From NCBI RefSeq assembly GCF_000518085.1, contig NZ_JACX01000012.1, positions 1-64,000 on the forward strand: 64,000 nucleotides of DNA. Direction: 5' to 3'. How positions within the stretch are numbered: the first letter of the stretch is position 1; the number at the start of each line of letters is the position of its first letter. This document shows, in pieces, positions 9,654 to 21,854 of this stretch. The notes beneath the pieces were generated by a model, which saw nothing but the letters and a program-made list of their open reading frames with translations, had not been told where the DNA came from and searched no databases. The stretch is from Bartonella grahamii ATCC 700132 (GTDB taxonomy: Bacteria > Pseudomonadota > Alphaproteobacteria > Rhizobiales > Rhizobiaceae). Both the position numbers and the translations under genes were made by a program.

Positions 9654-11282
9654 CTACTTTTCTAACGCCCGCAAAGAGCATGACTTAACAACTATTGTGA
9701 CAAGAAAGATAATGAATACAACCATTGAAATATAAAAATAAAGCCGAAAAACGTCATCATAAGCAAAAATATTTGCTGTTAACTTAAATTTTTCTATCAA
9801 CAGAGAAGTCCCCTGTTCACTCCCCAAGCCATGAGGGACAGAAGTAGCATAAGAAGGCGAAAACAAAGTATTCATCTCACCAGAAATAAGCGGATCAGTC
9901 ACAACAATATTTTGTGTTAAGGACTCAAAGTTTTTATGGGCAAAATAAAACTGCAGGCTGCCAAAAAAAGCCGATCCCATCAATCCCCCTGTCACTTGCG
10001 TTAGCAAAAAAACCGCAATAAAACTCAAAACATAACGCGGTCCTCGCTCACCAGCGATCACAAACCCTTTGAAAAGAGCAGGAGGCAAAAAAAGTGCATA
10101 ACTAAAACTCACCAACCCTTGGCTCAACATCATATCTTTCGGACGTGTTAAATAGTTTACACGACTGTCTAAATAAGCTCCCAGCGCCAAACAACCTAAA
10201 GATAACAAATAAAAATAATCTTCACGCCCCGCCCGTAAAAAAAAGACACAAACAGCCCCCCCTAACAGAATACCCAATGTCACCGCAAGATACATGGGCG
10301 CCATCTCACGATTAAGCAAACCAAAAAGATTAAAAAAACCTACGGGCAAATTTGACCGCTCTAACAAAAAAACATGAAAGATCAATAAAATAAAAACAGA
10401 TTGGACCATTTCTTTACTGAAAATCCAACGTAAATCAATCAACGGTTTTTCTCTATTAAGCTCAATAATAATAGCAATAGCCAACGAGAAAATAGCAAGT
10501 GCAAGCCCCCAACCAATCCATGGTGCTTCATACCACCAATACAATATGCCAACAGACATAATCACGGCATTTAATCCAAGACCAAGAGCAATCAAACCAT
10601 AACTTATCCAATCTAACTTTTGAATAACCTTACTGCGGACAACTGGCGTTAGAGGCAAAGTATAGATACAGACCAAGCTGATGAGAACCAACCCCATTTC
10701 CAGAGCGGAAAGACTGGAAAAGCCACCATTTTCCAGCAAATCAGGAGAAATCAAACGTGATAAAGGCGCCGCTAAAGCCGCATTCATATAATTCAAACTA
10801 AGACCAACAGTAAACTTCTTTGCTGGAGCAAAAGCCTCCATCATATAAAGCAGCGCAAGCGAAGCCAAAGGCGCAGCAGCAATCCCAGCAAAAAAGCGAA
10901 TAATCAATGCAGAACGCAAATCCGTAACAAAGAGTTGCAACACGCAAACCAAAACGAAGCCAAGGATTGATAATTCAGCAAAAGCACGCAACCCAAATTG
11001 ATAGCGGATTTTGATCAACATAATCGCTACACTCACATTTGGCGCCATATAAGCCGCTACCAACCATGTTGTCTCGGTTAAAGTTGCGTGAAAATCACCC
11101 GTAAGATGGACAATGTTAGACTGAACAATATTAGCCCCTAAACCATAAGCCCATTGCAAAATAAGAGAAGCAAAAATATAAACAAAACATTTTGGCAAAG
11201 GTCCTGCAAAAATACGACCAGGACGAGGAAAAGGTTTTCCACCCCTTTTAGCAAACACAACCGTACTCTTTTTTCCGCTCAT
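9654..11282 (-). CDS. EmrB-like MFS exporter (DHA2 type, about 14 helices)
   Basis: This 542-residue inner-membrane protein has about 14 hydrophobic helices. It shows EmrB-like features such as the opening helix with QWAYGLGANIVQSNIVHL, a TTWLVAAYMAPNVSVA segment (compare the family's WVITSYLLANA) and a large C-terminal periplasmic loop at about 430-500. Proton-driven drug or metabolite export is the family role; the substrate is unknown. It starts only 24 bases after atpC on the same strand and is followed by its HlyD partner, so it may be co-transcribed with the ATP synthase genes. The GGTGAC before the ATG is a reasonable ribosome binding site. Confidence 0.8.
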   Translation of the reverse strand: MSGKKSTVVFAKRGGKPFPRPGRIFAGPLPKCFVYIFASLILQWAYGLGANIVQSNIVHLTGDFHATLTETTWLVAAYMAPNVSVAIMLIKIRYQFGLRAFAELSILGFVLVCVLQLFVTDLRSALIIRFFAGIAAAPLASLALLYMMEAFAPAKKFTVGLSLNYMNAALAAPLSRLISPDLLENGGFSSLSALEMGLVLISLVCIYTLPLTPVVRSKVIQKLDWISYGLIALGLGLNAVIMSVGILYWWYEAPWIGWGLALAIFSLAIAIIIELNREKPLIDLRWIFSKEMVQSVFILLIFHVFLLERSNLPVGFFNLFGLLNREMAPMYLAVTLGILLGGAVCVFFLRAGREDYFYLLSLGCLALGAYLDSRVNYLTRPKDMMLSQGLVSFSYALFLPPALFKGFVIAGERGPRYVLSFIAVFLLTQVTGGLMGSAFFGSLQFYFAHKNFESLTQNIVVTDPLISGEMNTLFSPSYATSVPHGLGSEQGTSLLIEKFKLTANIFAYDDVFRLYFYISMVVFIIFLVTIVVKSCSLRALEK

Positions 11283-11306
11283 GTCACCTTTTTCCTGTAT
11301 ACGCTG

Positions 11307-11723
11307 CTACGCTTCTATCAACACAGCACCATCAGCTGACAATTGCTGGAAAAAAGCCTCTATTTTATGATTATCCTCATCTCTTGTCCCCCCTTCTAAT
11401 GTCGCTTGGACCTGCAAAATCCGCTGTTCCAATACATCAAAAGAAAGATGCTCTACAGCCACAACGTGCTCTACCAATAAAGAGCAGCCCGAAAAGGTAA
11501 TATTTGCAACGCCCCCGCATACAGCAAATAATTTTTCACCCAAAGAGGTGCGAACACGCACACTACCCAACACAATGCTTGCCACTAATGGCGCATGATG
11601 CGCCATAACTGTCAAAGAACCTGAGGCTGAAGGAAGAACAACAGACACTACCTGCTCTGAAAACACAATTTTTTCAGGCGATACAAGCTCAAATAAAAAA
11701 TGCTCTTCTCTATTGTTTTCCAC
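11307..11723 (-). CDS. atpC: ATP synthase F1 epsilon subunit
   Basis: This is the epsilon subunit of F1Fo ATP synthase, part of the central stalk and an inhibitor of ATP hydrolysis. The N-terminal beta-sandwich is evident (FELVSPEKIVFSEQVVSVVLP, then GSLTVMAHHAPLVASI) and is followed by a C-terminal region of roughly normal length (138 residues). I place the start at GTG 11723, with GGAG six bases upstream; an alternative GTG at 11735 would add four residues. It is the last atp gene of the operon. Confidence 0.92.
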   Translation of the reverse strand: MENNREEHFLFELVSPEKIVFSEQVVSVVLPSASGSLTVMAHHAPLVASIVLGSVRVRTSLGEKLFAVCGGVANITFSGCSLLVEHVVAVEHLSFDVLEQRILQVQATLEGGTRDEDNHKIEAFFQQLSADGAVLIEA

Positions 11724-11828
11724 AAAAGTCTCCACAATACCCGATATAAGGACTCTCTGTTTTCTTCAACGACTTGTCCTTTTTAACGAAAAATATTCAT
11801 GACAGTTTTCTCTTGAACAAGAAGCTTC

Positions 11829-13463
<1,635 letters not shown>

Positions 13464-13476
13464 TTACCTTTTCCAT

Positions 13477-14388
13477 TTAAAGCGCTTCAGCGCCCGCAAT
13501 AATTTCGATCAATTCTGTCGTAATCTGTGCCTGACGTTGACGATTATAAGCTACCGTCAATTTATTAATCATTTCACCTGCATTGCGCGATGCATTGTCC
13601 ATAGCTGTCATCTTGGCACCCATCTCACCAGCAATATTTTCTAGCAAAGCCCGAAAGATTTGCACCGAAAGATTGCGTGGCACAAGCGCCTCTAAAAGAG
13701 AAGCCGCATCAGGTTCATACTCATAGACAATTGATTGTGAACCTTTGCTATGATCTGTTTGCTCCTCAACATCTATTGCCTCAACAGCTGCTTTTGGAGC
13801 AATCATCGGAATCAAGCCAAAAGCTGTTGGACGCTGATTAATCACAGAAATAAATTCAGAATAAAACAGCGTACAAACATCGAAAGCGCCTTCATTGAAT
13901 AAATCAACAATCCGTTGACTAATCATCACCGCCTCTGCAAAACCAATGCGCTTTACAGCATGCAAATCGATATGATCAATTATCAAGCCTTTGTAATCAC
14001 GCGATAAAATATCCGCACCTTTTTTGCCCACAGTGATAATTTTCACTATTTTACCAGATGCCAACAATGCCTTAATCTGTTCACGTGCACGACGAGCGAT
14101 TTGCACATTAAAAGCACCACACAAACCGCGCTCAGCAGTACACACCACCAAGAGATGCACATCATCTCGCCCCGTACCACGCATAAGAGCAGGCGCATCA
14201 ACACCATCTACATCAGCAGCAACACTGGTCAAAATATCAGCCATCTTCTTCGCATAAGGACGCGCAGACTGCGCTGCCTCTTGAGCACGCTGCAACCTTG
14301 CCGCTGCAACCATCTGCATAGCTTTGGTGATCTTTTGTGTTGCTTTAACCGAAGCGATACGGTCTCTAAGATCTTTTAGTGAGGCCAT
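13477..14388 (-). CDS. atpG: ATP synthase F1 gamma subunit
   Basis: This is the gamma subunit of F1, the rotating coiled-coil shaft. It has 303 residues, with the N-terminal helix [20 protein letters not shown] and the C-terminal helix ending [22 protein letters not shown], both diagnostic. The internal [12 protein letters not shown] segment and the [19 protein letters not shown] motif are typical. It lies 20 bases downstream of atpA in the same operon. No anomalies are seen. Confidence 0.96.
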   Translation of the reverse strand: MASLKDLRDRIASVKATQKITKAMQMVAAARLQRAQEAAQSARPYAKKMADILTSVAADVDGVDAPALMRGTGRDDVHLLVVCTAERGLCGAFNVQIARRAREQIKALLASGKIVKIITVGKKGADILSRDYKGLIIDHIDLHAVKRIGFAEAVMISQRIVDLFNEGAFDVCTLFYSEFISVINQRPTAFGLIPMIAPKAAVEAIDVEEQTDHSKGSQSIVYEYEPDAASLLEALVPRNLSVQIFRALLENIAGEMGAKMTAMDNASRNAGEMINKLTVAYNRQRQAQITTELIEIIAGAEAL

Positions 14389-14408
14389 TCAAGCATTCCA
14401 TCAATTCA

Positions 14409-15944
14409 TCACGAGAAATTTTTCGCATAAGTATTAAGAACAGTTATCAACTTATCTTTCAGCTCGTCTGTTATTTGCTTTTGCTCAGCAATTGCCTTTA
14501 AGAGATCTTGATAATCACTACGCAAAAGCACCAAAAGTCCCTGCTCAAACCGCGCAACATCAGAAACCGCCAAAGCATCAAGATAGCCATTCACACCCGC
14601 GAAAATAACCACCACTTGTTCTTCTGTTTTGAGTGGAGAAAATTGTGGCTGCTTCAACAACTCTGTCAAGCGCGCACCCCGATTCAACAGACGCTGGGTT
14701 GACGCATCCAAATCAGAGCCAAACTGCGCAAAAGCTGCCATTTCACGATATTGTGCCAATTCACCTTTAATCGAGCCAGCAACTTGCTTCATCGCCTTAA
14801 TTTGTGCGGCAGAACCAACACGCGACACAGAAAGACCAACATTTACAGCAGGACGAATTCCTTGATAAAATAAATTAGTCTCTAGAAAAATTTGCCCATC
14901 AGTAATCGAAATCACATTTGTAGGAATATAGGCAGAAACATCATTTGCTTGCGTTTCAATAACCGGCAAAGCTGTCAGTGACCCAGATCCATTTTCCGCA
15001 TTCAACTTCGCAGCCCGCTCTAAAAGACGCGAATGAAGATAGAAAACGTCTCCCGGATAAGCTTCACGACCTGGAGGACGACGCAACAAAAGAGACATCT
15101 GACGATACGCCACCGCCTGTTTTGACAAGTCATCATAACCGATCAAAGCATGTTGCCCATTATCACGGAAATACTCACCCATAGCACATCCAGCAAGAGG
15201 TGCAATAAATTGCAGTGGTGCTGGATCAGAAGCGGTCGCTGCAACAATAATAGAATATTCCAACGCTCCACGTTCTTCTAAAACTTTAACGAATTGTGCC
15301 ACCGTCGAACGTTTTTGACCGATAGCCACATAAATACAATAAACTTTGTCTTGCTCTCGTCCAGCCCCTTTTTCATGAAAAGGTTTTTGGTTTAAAAATG
15401 TATCGAGCAAAATTGCTGTTTTTCCTGTTTGGCGATCACCAATCACCAATTCACGCTGCCCCCGTCCAATAGGAATAAGTGCGTCAATCGCTTTCAATCC
15501 GGTCGACATCGGTTCATGCACTGACTGACGCGGAATAATTCCAGGAGCCTTAACATCGACACGACGACGCTCCGTTGCTTTAATGGGCCCCTTACCATCT
15601 ATAGGGTTTCCCAACGCATCAACCACACGCCCCAGCAAAGCGGGCCCCACAGGAACATCGACGATAGCGCCTAGCCGCTTTACACAATCACCTTCACGAA
15701 TATCGCGATCTGAGCCAAAAATGACCACACCAACATTATCAACTTCCAAATTGAGGGCCATACCACGCACACCGTTTGGAAAAGCAACCATTTCCCCTGC
15801 TTGGACATTATCCAAACCATAAACGCGAGCGATACCATCCCCTACAGAGAGAACCCAACCAATTTCTGAAACCTCAGCCTTTTGGTCAAAGTTTTTGATT
15901 TGCTCTTTTAGAATTTTTGAAATTTCAGATGGTCTAATATCCAT
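14409..15944 (-). CDS. atpA: ATP synthase F1 alpha subunit
   Basis: This is the non-catalytic nucleotide-binding alpha subunit of F1, 511 residues. The starting sequence [19 protein letters not shown] and the P-loop GDRQTGKT (169-176) are typical, as is the [15 protein letters not shown] segment ([19 protein letters not shown]) and the C-terminal helical domain. Its ATG overlaps the TGA of atpH by one base (TGATG), which suggests translational coupling. Confidence 0.97.
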   Translation of the reverse strand: MDIRPSEISKILKEQIKNFDQKAEVSEIGWVLSVGDGIARVYGLDNVQAGEMVAFPNGVRGMALNLEVDNVGVVIFGSDRDIREGDCVKRLGAIVDVPVGPALLGRVVDALGNPIDGKGPIKATERRRVDVKAPGIIPRQSVHEPMSTGLKAIDALIPIGRGQRELVIGDRQTGKTAILLDTFLNQKPFHEKGAGREQDKVYCIYVAIGQKRSTVAQFVKVLEERGALEYSIIVAATASDPAPLQFIAPLAGCAMGEYFRDNGQHALIGYDDLSKQAVAYRQMSLLLRRPPGREAYPGDVFYLHSRLLERAAKLNAENGSGSLTALPVIETQANDVSAYIPTNVISITDGQIFLETNLFYQGIRPAVNVGLSVSRVGSAAQIKAMKQVAGSIKGELAQYREMAAFAQFGSDLDASTQRLLNRGARLTELLKQPQFSPLKTEEQVVVIFAGVNGYLDALAVSDVARFEQGLLVLLRSDYQDLLKAIAEQKQITDELKDKLITVLNTYAKNFS

Positions 15945-16528
15945 CAGCTGACCTCTTTTTTCAATGAAAGCTTAAGCGAAGACAATTTTGTGAGAAGAGA
16001 CGTATCAATTTGAGACGACCCCACACGAACGATTAATCCACCAAGAATTGTTGGATCCACAATGCTGTGTAGTAAAACTTTTCCTCCAACGACACCTTCC
16101 AAAGCCTCACACAACTCTTGTCTTTGTTGAGAACTTAAGGGGCGCGCAGAAATAATTTGCGCAGTCACCTGCCTACGAGCGCGTGCAACACAACGCTGAA
16201 AAGCATGTAAAATACCAAATACGGCACTAAGCCTACGGTTTGTTGCAATAACGCGTAAAAAATTACCAATAATCTGACCTGCGTTTTTATCAGCAAATTG
16301 GATGTTTGCACAAACAGATTGCATCACCTTAATTTGCTCTTTAACTGAAAAGAATGGACTAAGCACAAAGCGTTTTAAATCTTTATTTTGCTCCAAAACA
16401 AGCAAAAGATCTTCCACTGCCTTTTCAACCTTTTCAACGTTTCCAGCTTCTTGAATGCAATCAAAAAGCGCTTGCGCATAGCGTTGATCTACCAACGGCA
16501 GCGGTATGAGAGAAAATGAATCCGACAC
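15944..16528 (-). CDS. atpH: ATP synthase F1 delta subunit
   Basis: This is the delta subunit (OSCP homologue) that joins the F1 head to the peripheral stalk. I start it at GTG 16528, giving [20 protein letters not shown]. This matches the usual start of alphaproteobacterial delta subunits, gives about 194 residues (the family length), and has AGAGGCGG about eight bases upstream. A longer frame to 16597 adds 23 unlikely residues. The C-terminal part shows [20 protein letters not shown], the conserved end of the family. It is the first gene of atpHAGDC; the Fo genes are elsewhere, as is normal in alphaproteobacteria. Confidence 0.94.
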   Translation of the reverse strand: MSDSFSLIPLPLVDQRYAQALFDCIQEAGNVEKVEKAVEDLLLVLEQNKDLKRFVLSPFFSVKEQIKVMQSVCANIQFADKNAGQIIGNFLRVIATNRRLSAVFGILHAFQRCVARARRQVTAQIISARPLSSQQRQELCEALEGVVGGKVLLHSIVDPTILGGLIVRVGSSQIDTSLLTKLSSLKLSLKKEVS

Positions 16529-17060
16529 GAAATACCGCCTCTTTCCCTTGAGCGACTCTCTGATAGTTATCAGATGAAATGAAACAGACATTCTCAATCT
16601 TAAGAATCTTCTTCTTAAAACCTAGAACAAAAACCTCTTGGTTTCTAGCATAGACATAGCCGACTCGCAACACCACAAATCGCTGCTTTTTAAAAATTTT
16701 AATAAAATATTCAAAATATTTTTGAAAAGAATTTTTTTTAGATATACAGGATGGCATCACAGTTTTTTTATGCCTCTTTTTGACATTCTCTGAGCAATTT
16801 TTTCACTCTCTTTGATTTTGCTTCAAATGCTCTTGCCACCATAACAAAACACTTCTTCTCTAAAAATCACTCCCTTTATCACCTCAAGACCTTTAACAAG
16901 ATGCGACTGCAACTGAAAAAGTCTATTATTGAAAACTGGTAAGAAAGAAAAAATAATGAATATCCTCCTAAAAACTAAAGAAAAAATTGATCTTTTTTCT
17001 TCAAATACCCACACCTTTTAAAAAAATTCACCAAGTATATTTTCTTGTAAACACACTCTT
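16529..17060. other. Leader and gap upstream of the ATP synthase operon
   Basis: This region should hold the atp operon promoter, but I cannot point to reliable -35 and -10 boxes. Weak minus-strand frames (16461-16760, 16823-17014) have no family features or ribosome binding sites. Confidence 0.3.
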
Positions 17061-17400
17061 TAAGCATACAATGCATTGATTTATAATGATAATGTATCAT
17101 TTTTCATACCAGATGAGCCCCAAACATCGAAAGATTCTCTTATTTCAAATCTTTTTATCAAAATCACTCCCTTGCTCCATCACAAACAAAAGAGGAAATG
17201 ATTAAAGAAAAAACACCTCGTATAAACGCTCTCAAGTACCAAGAGCTTTCGTAATCCTAAAAGCTAAATAATAAATGGCGCCATTTTATACCTTTATGAA
17301 ATAAAGATGGGGAGCCTTAACGCGTTTTTTTCATTCATGAAAGCTTTTACATTCTACACTCGAGAAACATCGTAAAATGAATTCGAGCATGCTGAGAAAG
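17060..17400 (+). repeat. Composite dispersed repeat, copy 4
   Basis: Module 2 lies at about 17085-17210 (TTGATTTATAATGATAATG, then GATTCTCTTATTTCAAATC and TTGCTCCATCACAAAC). Module 3 lies at 17232-17320 (CTCTCAAGTACCAAGAGCTT, then CTTTATGAAATAAAGATGG). It converges tail to tail with copy 5. Confidence 0.65.
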
Positions 17401-17890
17401 ATTTACTTAAACAAGCATATGAATACAGTAATACAATAGATGTTCTGTAATATTCCGTTTTGAGCGTTCTGCTTTACATGAAAAATGTGCCCCCATTAGA
17501 GAACGAAAGTAACAAAAGCATGAAGCAATGGATAATCTCCATTTCACGACAGCACCCATAAATGCTATAATGAGAACTCCATTGAGCAGCCTTATCTTTA
17601 CACTTATGAAAGAACAAGCCGGCACCATCACATACTTTGCCATCTCCCAATTTTACGACAGCCCTTAACACTTGAGATGATGAGGTATTTTAGTCCTTTC
17701 TTATATAGTTTCACTCGACACAGGCTCCCCCATCTGTAACATGCAAACGAATGGTTTTGATTGATCAATATAAATAGATTTGAAATAAGAGAATCCTACA
17801 ATAGTAGAGATTCTAAAGCGAATAACGGCATATTATCACTATAAATCAATATGTTATTATTTATAAAATTATAATTACGGGCGCTTTTGA
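17400..17890 (-). repeat. Composite dispersed repeat, copy 5 (reverse)
   Basis: Read on the minus strand from 17855, this gives TTGATTTATAGTGATAATAT, GATTCTCTTATTTCAAATC, TTGATCAATCAAAACCATTC, and then module 3 (CATCTCAAGTGTTAAGGGCT, AGTATGTGATGGTGCCGGCT). A further 230-base tail runs to about 17405. Two overlapping minus-strand frames of 65 and 78 codons lie in the tail. They contain protein-like but unrecognised sequence, and I read them as parts of the repeat. With copy 4 it forms an inverted pair. Confidence 0.65.
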
Positions 17891-18132
17891 AAATTCTAGA
17901 GCCCATAAATAAGGACGACAACGATAAATGCTCATTTTAACCTTTACGCTCCCAAATGAGTCTATGTTCTCGTCAAAGATAAATAAAATAGATATATGCA
18001 ATACTCTTGCCCTAATCTAACATACAAAAGCAAGTACGACTCGTACAGCACTAATACATCTTATGAACGCTGCTTCATAAAGTTTTAAGGTCAAATAACA
18101 TCAAAAACACGACCTTCATTAAGCCCACATAG

Positions 18133-18455
18133 CTTCACTTTATATGGCACTATATTGCACTGATTTTAGAAAAAGCATAGATCAATATCAATTTGAACCC
18201 GTATAAAATTGGATATTTTGGGTGTACAGCTAAGCATTTTCAGCCCCTATAATCAGCCATTATAAAAAAATCCGCCTATCAAAAGGATACTGTCCCTAAA
18301 ACAAAAAAGGAGTAAAAGCCGAAATGATAGCGCCCTCGAATAAGAGAGACGCTTCTGCTGGTTCCAAAACAAAGATATTTTTTCCCGTGGCTCTGCTTAA
18401 TGCAATGCACATGTATCATATTCTGCTGCTTGGATGCTTATTCTGAATAGATAGT
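18133..18455 (-). pseudogene. Decayed tandem copy of the priA 3' end
   Basis: This segment aligns along its length with the last part of priA and its 3' flank at 18486-18795. Shared words include CTTCACTTTAT, TTTTAGAAAAA, TATTTTGGGTGTAC(A/C)GCTAAGCATT, CGCTTCTGCTGGT and ATATTCTGCTGCTTGG. Many substitutions and small indels destroy the frame. Copy and parent lie about 350 bases apart in direct orientation, so this is an old tandem duplication of the gene's 3' end together with the sequence just past its stop. Confidence 0.8.
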
Positions 18456-18509
18456 ATTAAAGTAAAGCACCTTAAGCTAAAGGGACCTTCACTTTATGCG
18501 ATACTGGTT

Positions 18510-20717
18510 TTAGAAAAAACTTTGCGGATCAATATCGATTTGAACCCGAACGGAACTGGGCATTTTGGGTGTACCGCTAAGCATTGCACGTATAAACCCT
18601 TGTATATCAAAAGAGCGCTGTCCTTGCAGCAAAAGCCGAAAACGATAACGCCCCCGAACTAGAGCCAAAGGCGCTTCTGCTGGTCCCATAACCGAGATAT
18701 TTTTCTCCCGTGGCGCTGCTTGACGCAATGCACGCGCATAATATTCTGCTGCTTGGCGCTGCTGTGCAGATACAATCAAAGAGGCAAGCCGCCCATAGGG
18801 AGGCAAATGATAATGCTGACGCGCTGCAATTTCACGTGTGTAAAAATCTTCTGGCTGGCATGAAAGTAAGGCTTTGATGACCGGATGATCTGGTTGATAA
18901 GTTTGCAATAATCCTAAACTTTCCAATCCCACACGCCCTGCTCTTCCGGTAACTTGAGAAAGCAGCTGGTAGGTACGTTCACTTGCGCGTAAATCGCCAT
19001 TGGCAAGACCAAGATCAGCATCAATAACGCCAACCAAAGAGAGCTTGGGAAAATGATGTCCTTTAGCGACCAACTGTGTTCCAATAATAATGTCCACATC
19101 GCCATTTGCAATAGCTTGTAATTCGCTTCGCAATTGCCCAATCCCTCCTTTGAGATCTGTTGAAAGAATCAATGATCGCGCTTGAGGAAAAAGCATTTGT
19201 GTTTCTTCTGCAATTCTTTCCACACCCGGTCCACAAGCCACGAGATGATCTAATGTCCCGCATTCAGGACAGGCTTGAGGAAGTGGTTCATGATATCCAC
19301 AATGATGACATTTCAATTGCCCTTGCGCACGATGTTCTACCAACCAACTTGAACAATCAGTACAATGAAAACGATGTCCGCAAATTCGGCATAAAGTTAA
19401 AGGTGCATAACCACGACGATTAAGAAAAAGAAGAGCTTGTTCGCCCTTATCAAGCGTTTGTTTTAAAGCCCTTTCAAGAGCAAAGGAAATAAAGCGCCCC
19501 TTTTGCACCCCTCCTTGGCGCATATCAACCACCCGCAACTGTGGAAGTGCTACTTCTTTAAAACGGGAAGGTAAATGCACCTTTTGATAACGCCCTTTTA
19601 AAACATTGGCTTGGCTTTCAATCGACGGTGTAGCTGAAGATAAAATAACAGGAAAATGCTCAAAAGAGCCCCGTGCAACAGCCATATCACGCGCATGATA
19701 AAAAATGCGCTCTTCTTGTTTATAAGCGCTATCATGTTCTTCATCGACAACAATCAAGCCAAGCTCATGAAAGGGAAGAAAAAGCGCTGAACGAGCCCCC
19801 GCAACGACACGCACCCGCCCTTCTGAAACTTGCCGCCAGACGCGTTCTCTACGACGTGGCGTCAAATCAGAATGCCATTCTGCTGCCGCAGCTCCAAAGC
19901 GTGCATAAAAACGATCTAAAAACTGCTGTGTTAAAGCAATTTCCGGTAATAAAATTAAAACCTGCTTGCCCCCTCTGAAGGCTTGAGCAACCGCTTCAAA
20001 ATAAACCTCTGTCTTTCCTGATCCCGTAACACCATCAAGCAAAAAAACTTGAAACTGAGAAGATAAAACACCTTCTCGCAACATTGTTGCTGCTTCATTT
20101 TGCGCTCCCTGCAACTGAGGGGGACAAAAGTCAGGATCAGGCATTGCCACAAGATCAGGAGCAGGAACTATAACATCTTCAAAAACCCCTAACGCTTTTA
20201 AACCTTCAACAACAGAAACCGAAGTTCCAGCCGCATGCGCAAGACCAGAACGTGTCCATATCTTCTCATTACGCACCAATTCCAAAACCCGTGATCGCGC
20301 TGGTGTAAGACGTTCTACATTTCCACCACAATATCGCAAACCCAACATCTGTGCTTCCGGCTCTAAAGCAGCCGGTACAGACAAAACCAATCGCGCCACA
20401 AGACCAAAAGGCGCCATTGTATAGCGACTAACAAAACGCAAAAATGTAATCATTTCTGCCTTTAATGGGGGACAATCAAAAACATGAAGCAGAGAGCGTA
20501 ATTTTTCACGCGCCACCGAACCAGCCCTTTGCCCATCTGCTGCCTTCTCTCCAACATCCACAACAAAACCGCAAAGCTCACGCCCCATCACCGGAACCCG
20601 AACAAAGGAACCAACGTTCACCTCCATAGAAGATGGAACTTTATAACTATAAGCGTGAGCAACAGGAAGAGGAACCAATACGGATACAATCTCTTCCTCT
20701 ATCACGTTTGAATGCAT
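18510..20717 (-). CDS. priA: Primosomal replication restart helicase PriA
   Basis: PriA recognises stalled forks and reloads the replicative helicase. The 735-residue protein has the N-terminal DNA-binding half, Walker A GVTGSGKT (229-236), the DEEH box (325-328), and the zinc-binding insert with eight cysteines (442, 445, 451, 454, 469, 472, 482, 485). A C-terminal helicase half includes GTQLVAKGHHFPKLSLVGV. The length matches the family. The start MHSNVIEEEIVSVLVPL is the first ATG. Its 3' end has a decayed second copy immediately downstream. Confidence 0.96.
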   Translation of the reverse strand: MHSNVIEEEIVSVLVPLPVAHAYSYKVPSSMEVNVGSFVRVPVMGRELCGFVVDVGEKAADGQRAGSVAREKLRSLLHVFDCPPLKAEMITFLRFVSRYTMAPFGLVARLVLSVPAALEPEAQMLGLRYCGGNVERLTPARSRVLELVRNEKIWTRSGLAHAAGTSVSVVEGLKALGVFEDVIVPAPDLVAMPDPDFCPPQLQGAQNEAATMLREGVLSSQFQVFLLDGVTGSGKTEVYFEAVAQAFRGGKQVLILLPEIALTQQFLDRFYARFGAAAAEWHSDLTPRRRERVWRQVSEGRVRVVAGARSALFLPFHELGLIVVDEEHDSAYKQEERIFYHARDMAVARGSFEHFPVILSSATPSIESQANVLKGRYQKVHLPSRFKEVALPQLRVVDMRQGGVQKGRFISFALERALKQTLDKGEQALLFLNRRGYAPLTLCRICGHRFHCTDCSSWLVEHRAQGQLKCHHCGYHEPLPQACPECGTLDHLVACGPGVERIAEETQMLFPQARSLILSTDLKGGIGQLRSELQAIANGDVDIIIGTQLVAKGHHFPKLSLVGVIDADLGLANGDLRASERTYQLLSQVTGRAGRVGLESLGLLQTYQPDHPVIKALLSCQPEDFYTREIAARQHYHLPPYGRLASLIVSAQQRQAAEYYARALRQAAPREKNISVMGPAEAPLALVRGRYRFRLLLQGQRSFDIQGFIRAMLSGTPKMPSSVRVQIDIDPQSFF

Positions 20718-21080
20718 CTTTTAAACCAATCTACGACCTCTTGAGCACCAACAGGTCTACACCTTATCTTTAAACACTCTTATAAAATTCATTGCGGGAT
20801 TCAATCTCTCCCCCTATCACAACACTTTTCTCACAAAAATTCTTTTTAATACTCATTTCATCACCAAAGTGCCAATAAAAGAACCAATCTCATCCTCTAT
20901 AACAAAAAACTTTATAGCAAAAAAACCAGCGCCATTCTTCTGTGTAAATAAAGCTCATCACTATAAGCATTCAACATGATATTGTAAGTGCGCTCTTCAA
21001 CAAAGCTATCCCATACTGTAACTTCTTCCCAACACACACGTTTATTTTTTTACCGTCTTATATCTCAATTTATCTTCAAC
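20718..21080. other. Gap upstream of priA
   Basis: It must contain the priA promoter. I see no genes and no strong hairpins. Short AT-rich frames without ribosome binding sites are ignored. Confidence 0.3.
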
Positions 21081-21185
21081 AAACTGATTTATAAAGATAT
21101 AATCATCATTTTACCTATTGTAATAAAAACCCTCAATACGATGAATTTTTCTCATTTCAAACCCATCGAGGAACATTTGTAAATC
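21080..21185 (+). repeat. Composite dispersed repeat, copy 6 (module 2 only)
   Basis: It contains CTGATTTATAAAGATATAAT and TTCTCATTTCAAACCCATC. A module 3-like segment appears only at about 21525-21640 (CTCTCAAATATCAAGAGCAAT, AGCAAAGTGTGTGATAATGC). The repeat therefore seems split by about 340 bases that carry a small open frame and a palindrome. Confidence 0.5.
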
Positions 21186-21240
21186 CTTATTGATGAGAGA
21201 GTCTCCCATGATTTGAATTACAGGGAGAATAGTATTGCAA

Positions 21241-21393
21241 ATGGAACCGTTACAATATTCACCTTGGCTTTGTGCCAAAACGTGGAAACACGTGCGTACA
21301 TCTTTCAGCTTGATTGAGAATCAAGCAACAATACAAGCAGCACAAAAGCGTACTGTTGAAGAATGGGTAGCACAGAATAAATCAATGTATTGA
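21241..21393 (+). CDS. Possible small protein or 3' gene fragment of 50 codons
   Basis: ATG 21241 opens a 50-codon frame with protein-like composition (starts MEPLQYSPWLCAKTWKHVRT, ends TVEEWVAQNKSMY). No family is recognised. GGGAGA lies 13 bases upstream, which is too far for a strong site, and the frame is open for a few more codons upstream. It may therefore be the surviving end of a decayed gene that lies inside a split repeat copy. Confidence 0.3.
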   Translation: MEPLQYSPWLCAKTWKHVRTSFSLIENQATIQAAQKRTVEEWVAQNKSMY

Positions 21394-21397
21394 CCAT

Positions 21398-21450
21398 AAA
21401 AAACACTTCATGTGTAAAATTTTACATGCCTTCTTCAATGGTGTTTTATG
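21398..21450. repeat. Short palindromic repeat, copy A
   Basis: AAAAAACACTTCATGTGTAA followed by AATTTTACATG forms the near palindrome CATGTGTAAAATTTTACATG. The same element occurs at 51655-51685 (CATGTGTAAAGTTTTACATG). Both are followed some bases later by GTGTTTTATG- or GATGTTTTTTA-like sequence that can pair back, so a hairpin is possible. Confidence 0.5.
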
Positions 21451-21854
21451 ATAAAATAAATCCATTCGCTTCTATTAAAAATGAGGTTAAACCTACCCCC
21501 TGAAAAAGGGAGGTATCTTATGATGCACTCTCAAATATCAAGAGCAATCGCAAATAGGAAATGAGCAAAGTGTGTGATAATGCTAGCTTATTTTCATAAG
21601 TATAAAAATACCGCTACGCAAAGATGCCAATACGCAAAAATGTTGGTACGCAATGAACTCTATGCCTTATCACGAGCAACGATATAAAATAGGTATAGAA
21701 ACAATAAGTAATATTTCTTTACTGAAAACGAGTACATGGTTAACATCATAGCATTCTTGTTCTTTACACAGAGATTAATTCTTTCTCTTGCTTTTGCAGT
21801 CAACAATAGCGCATAACAAAAAGTAGGATAAAAGCTAAAAAGAAGAGGTTAGAT

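Noticed and set aside
17407-17671. Two overlapping minus-strand frames with protein-like sequence
   Set aside because: Both lie in the tail of repeat copy 5. Related segments elsewhere do not keep the frames, so I treat them as repeat, not genes.
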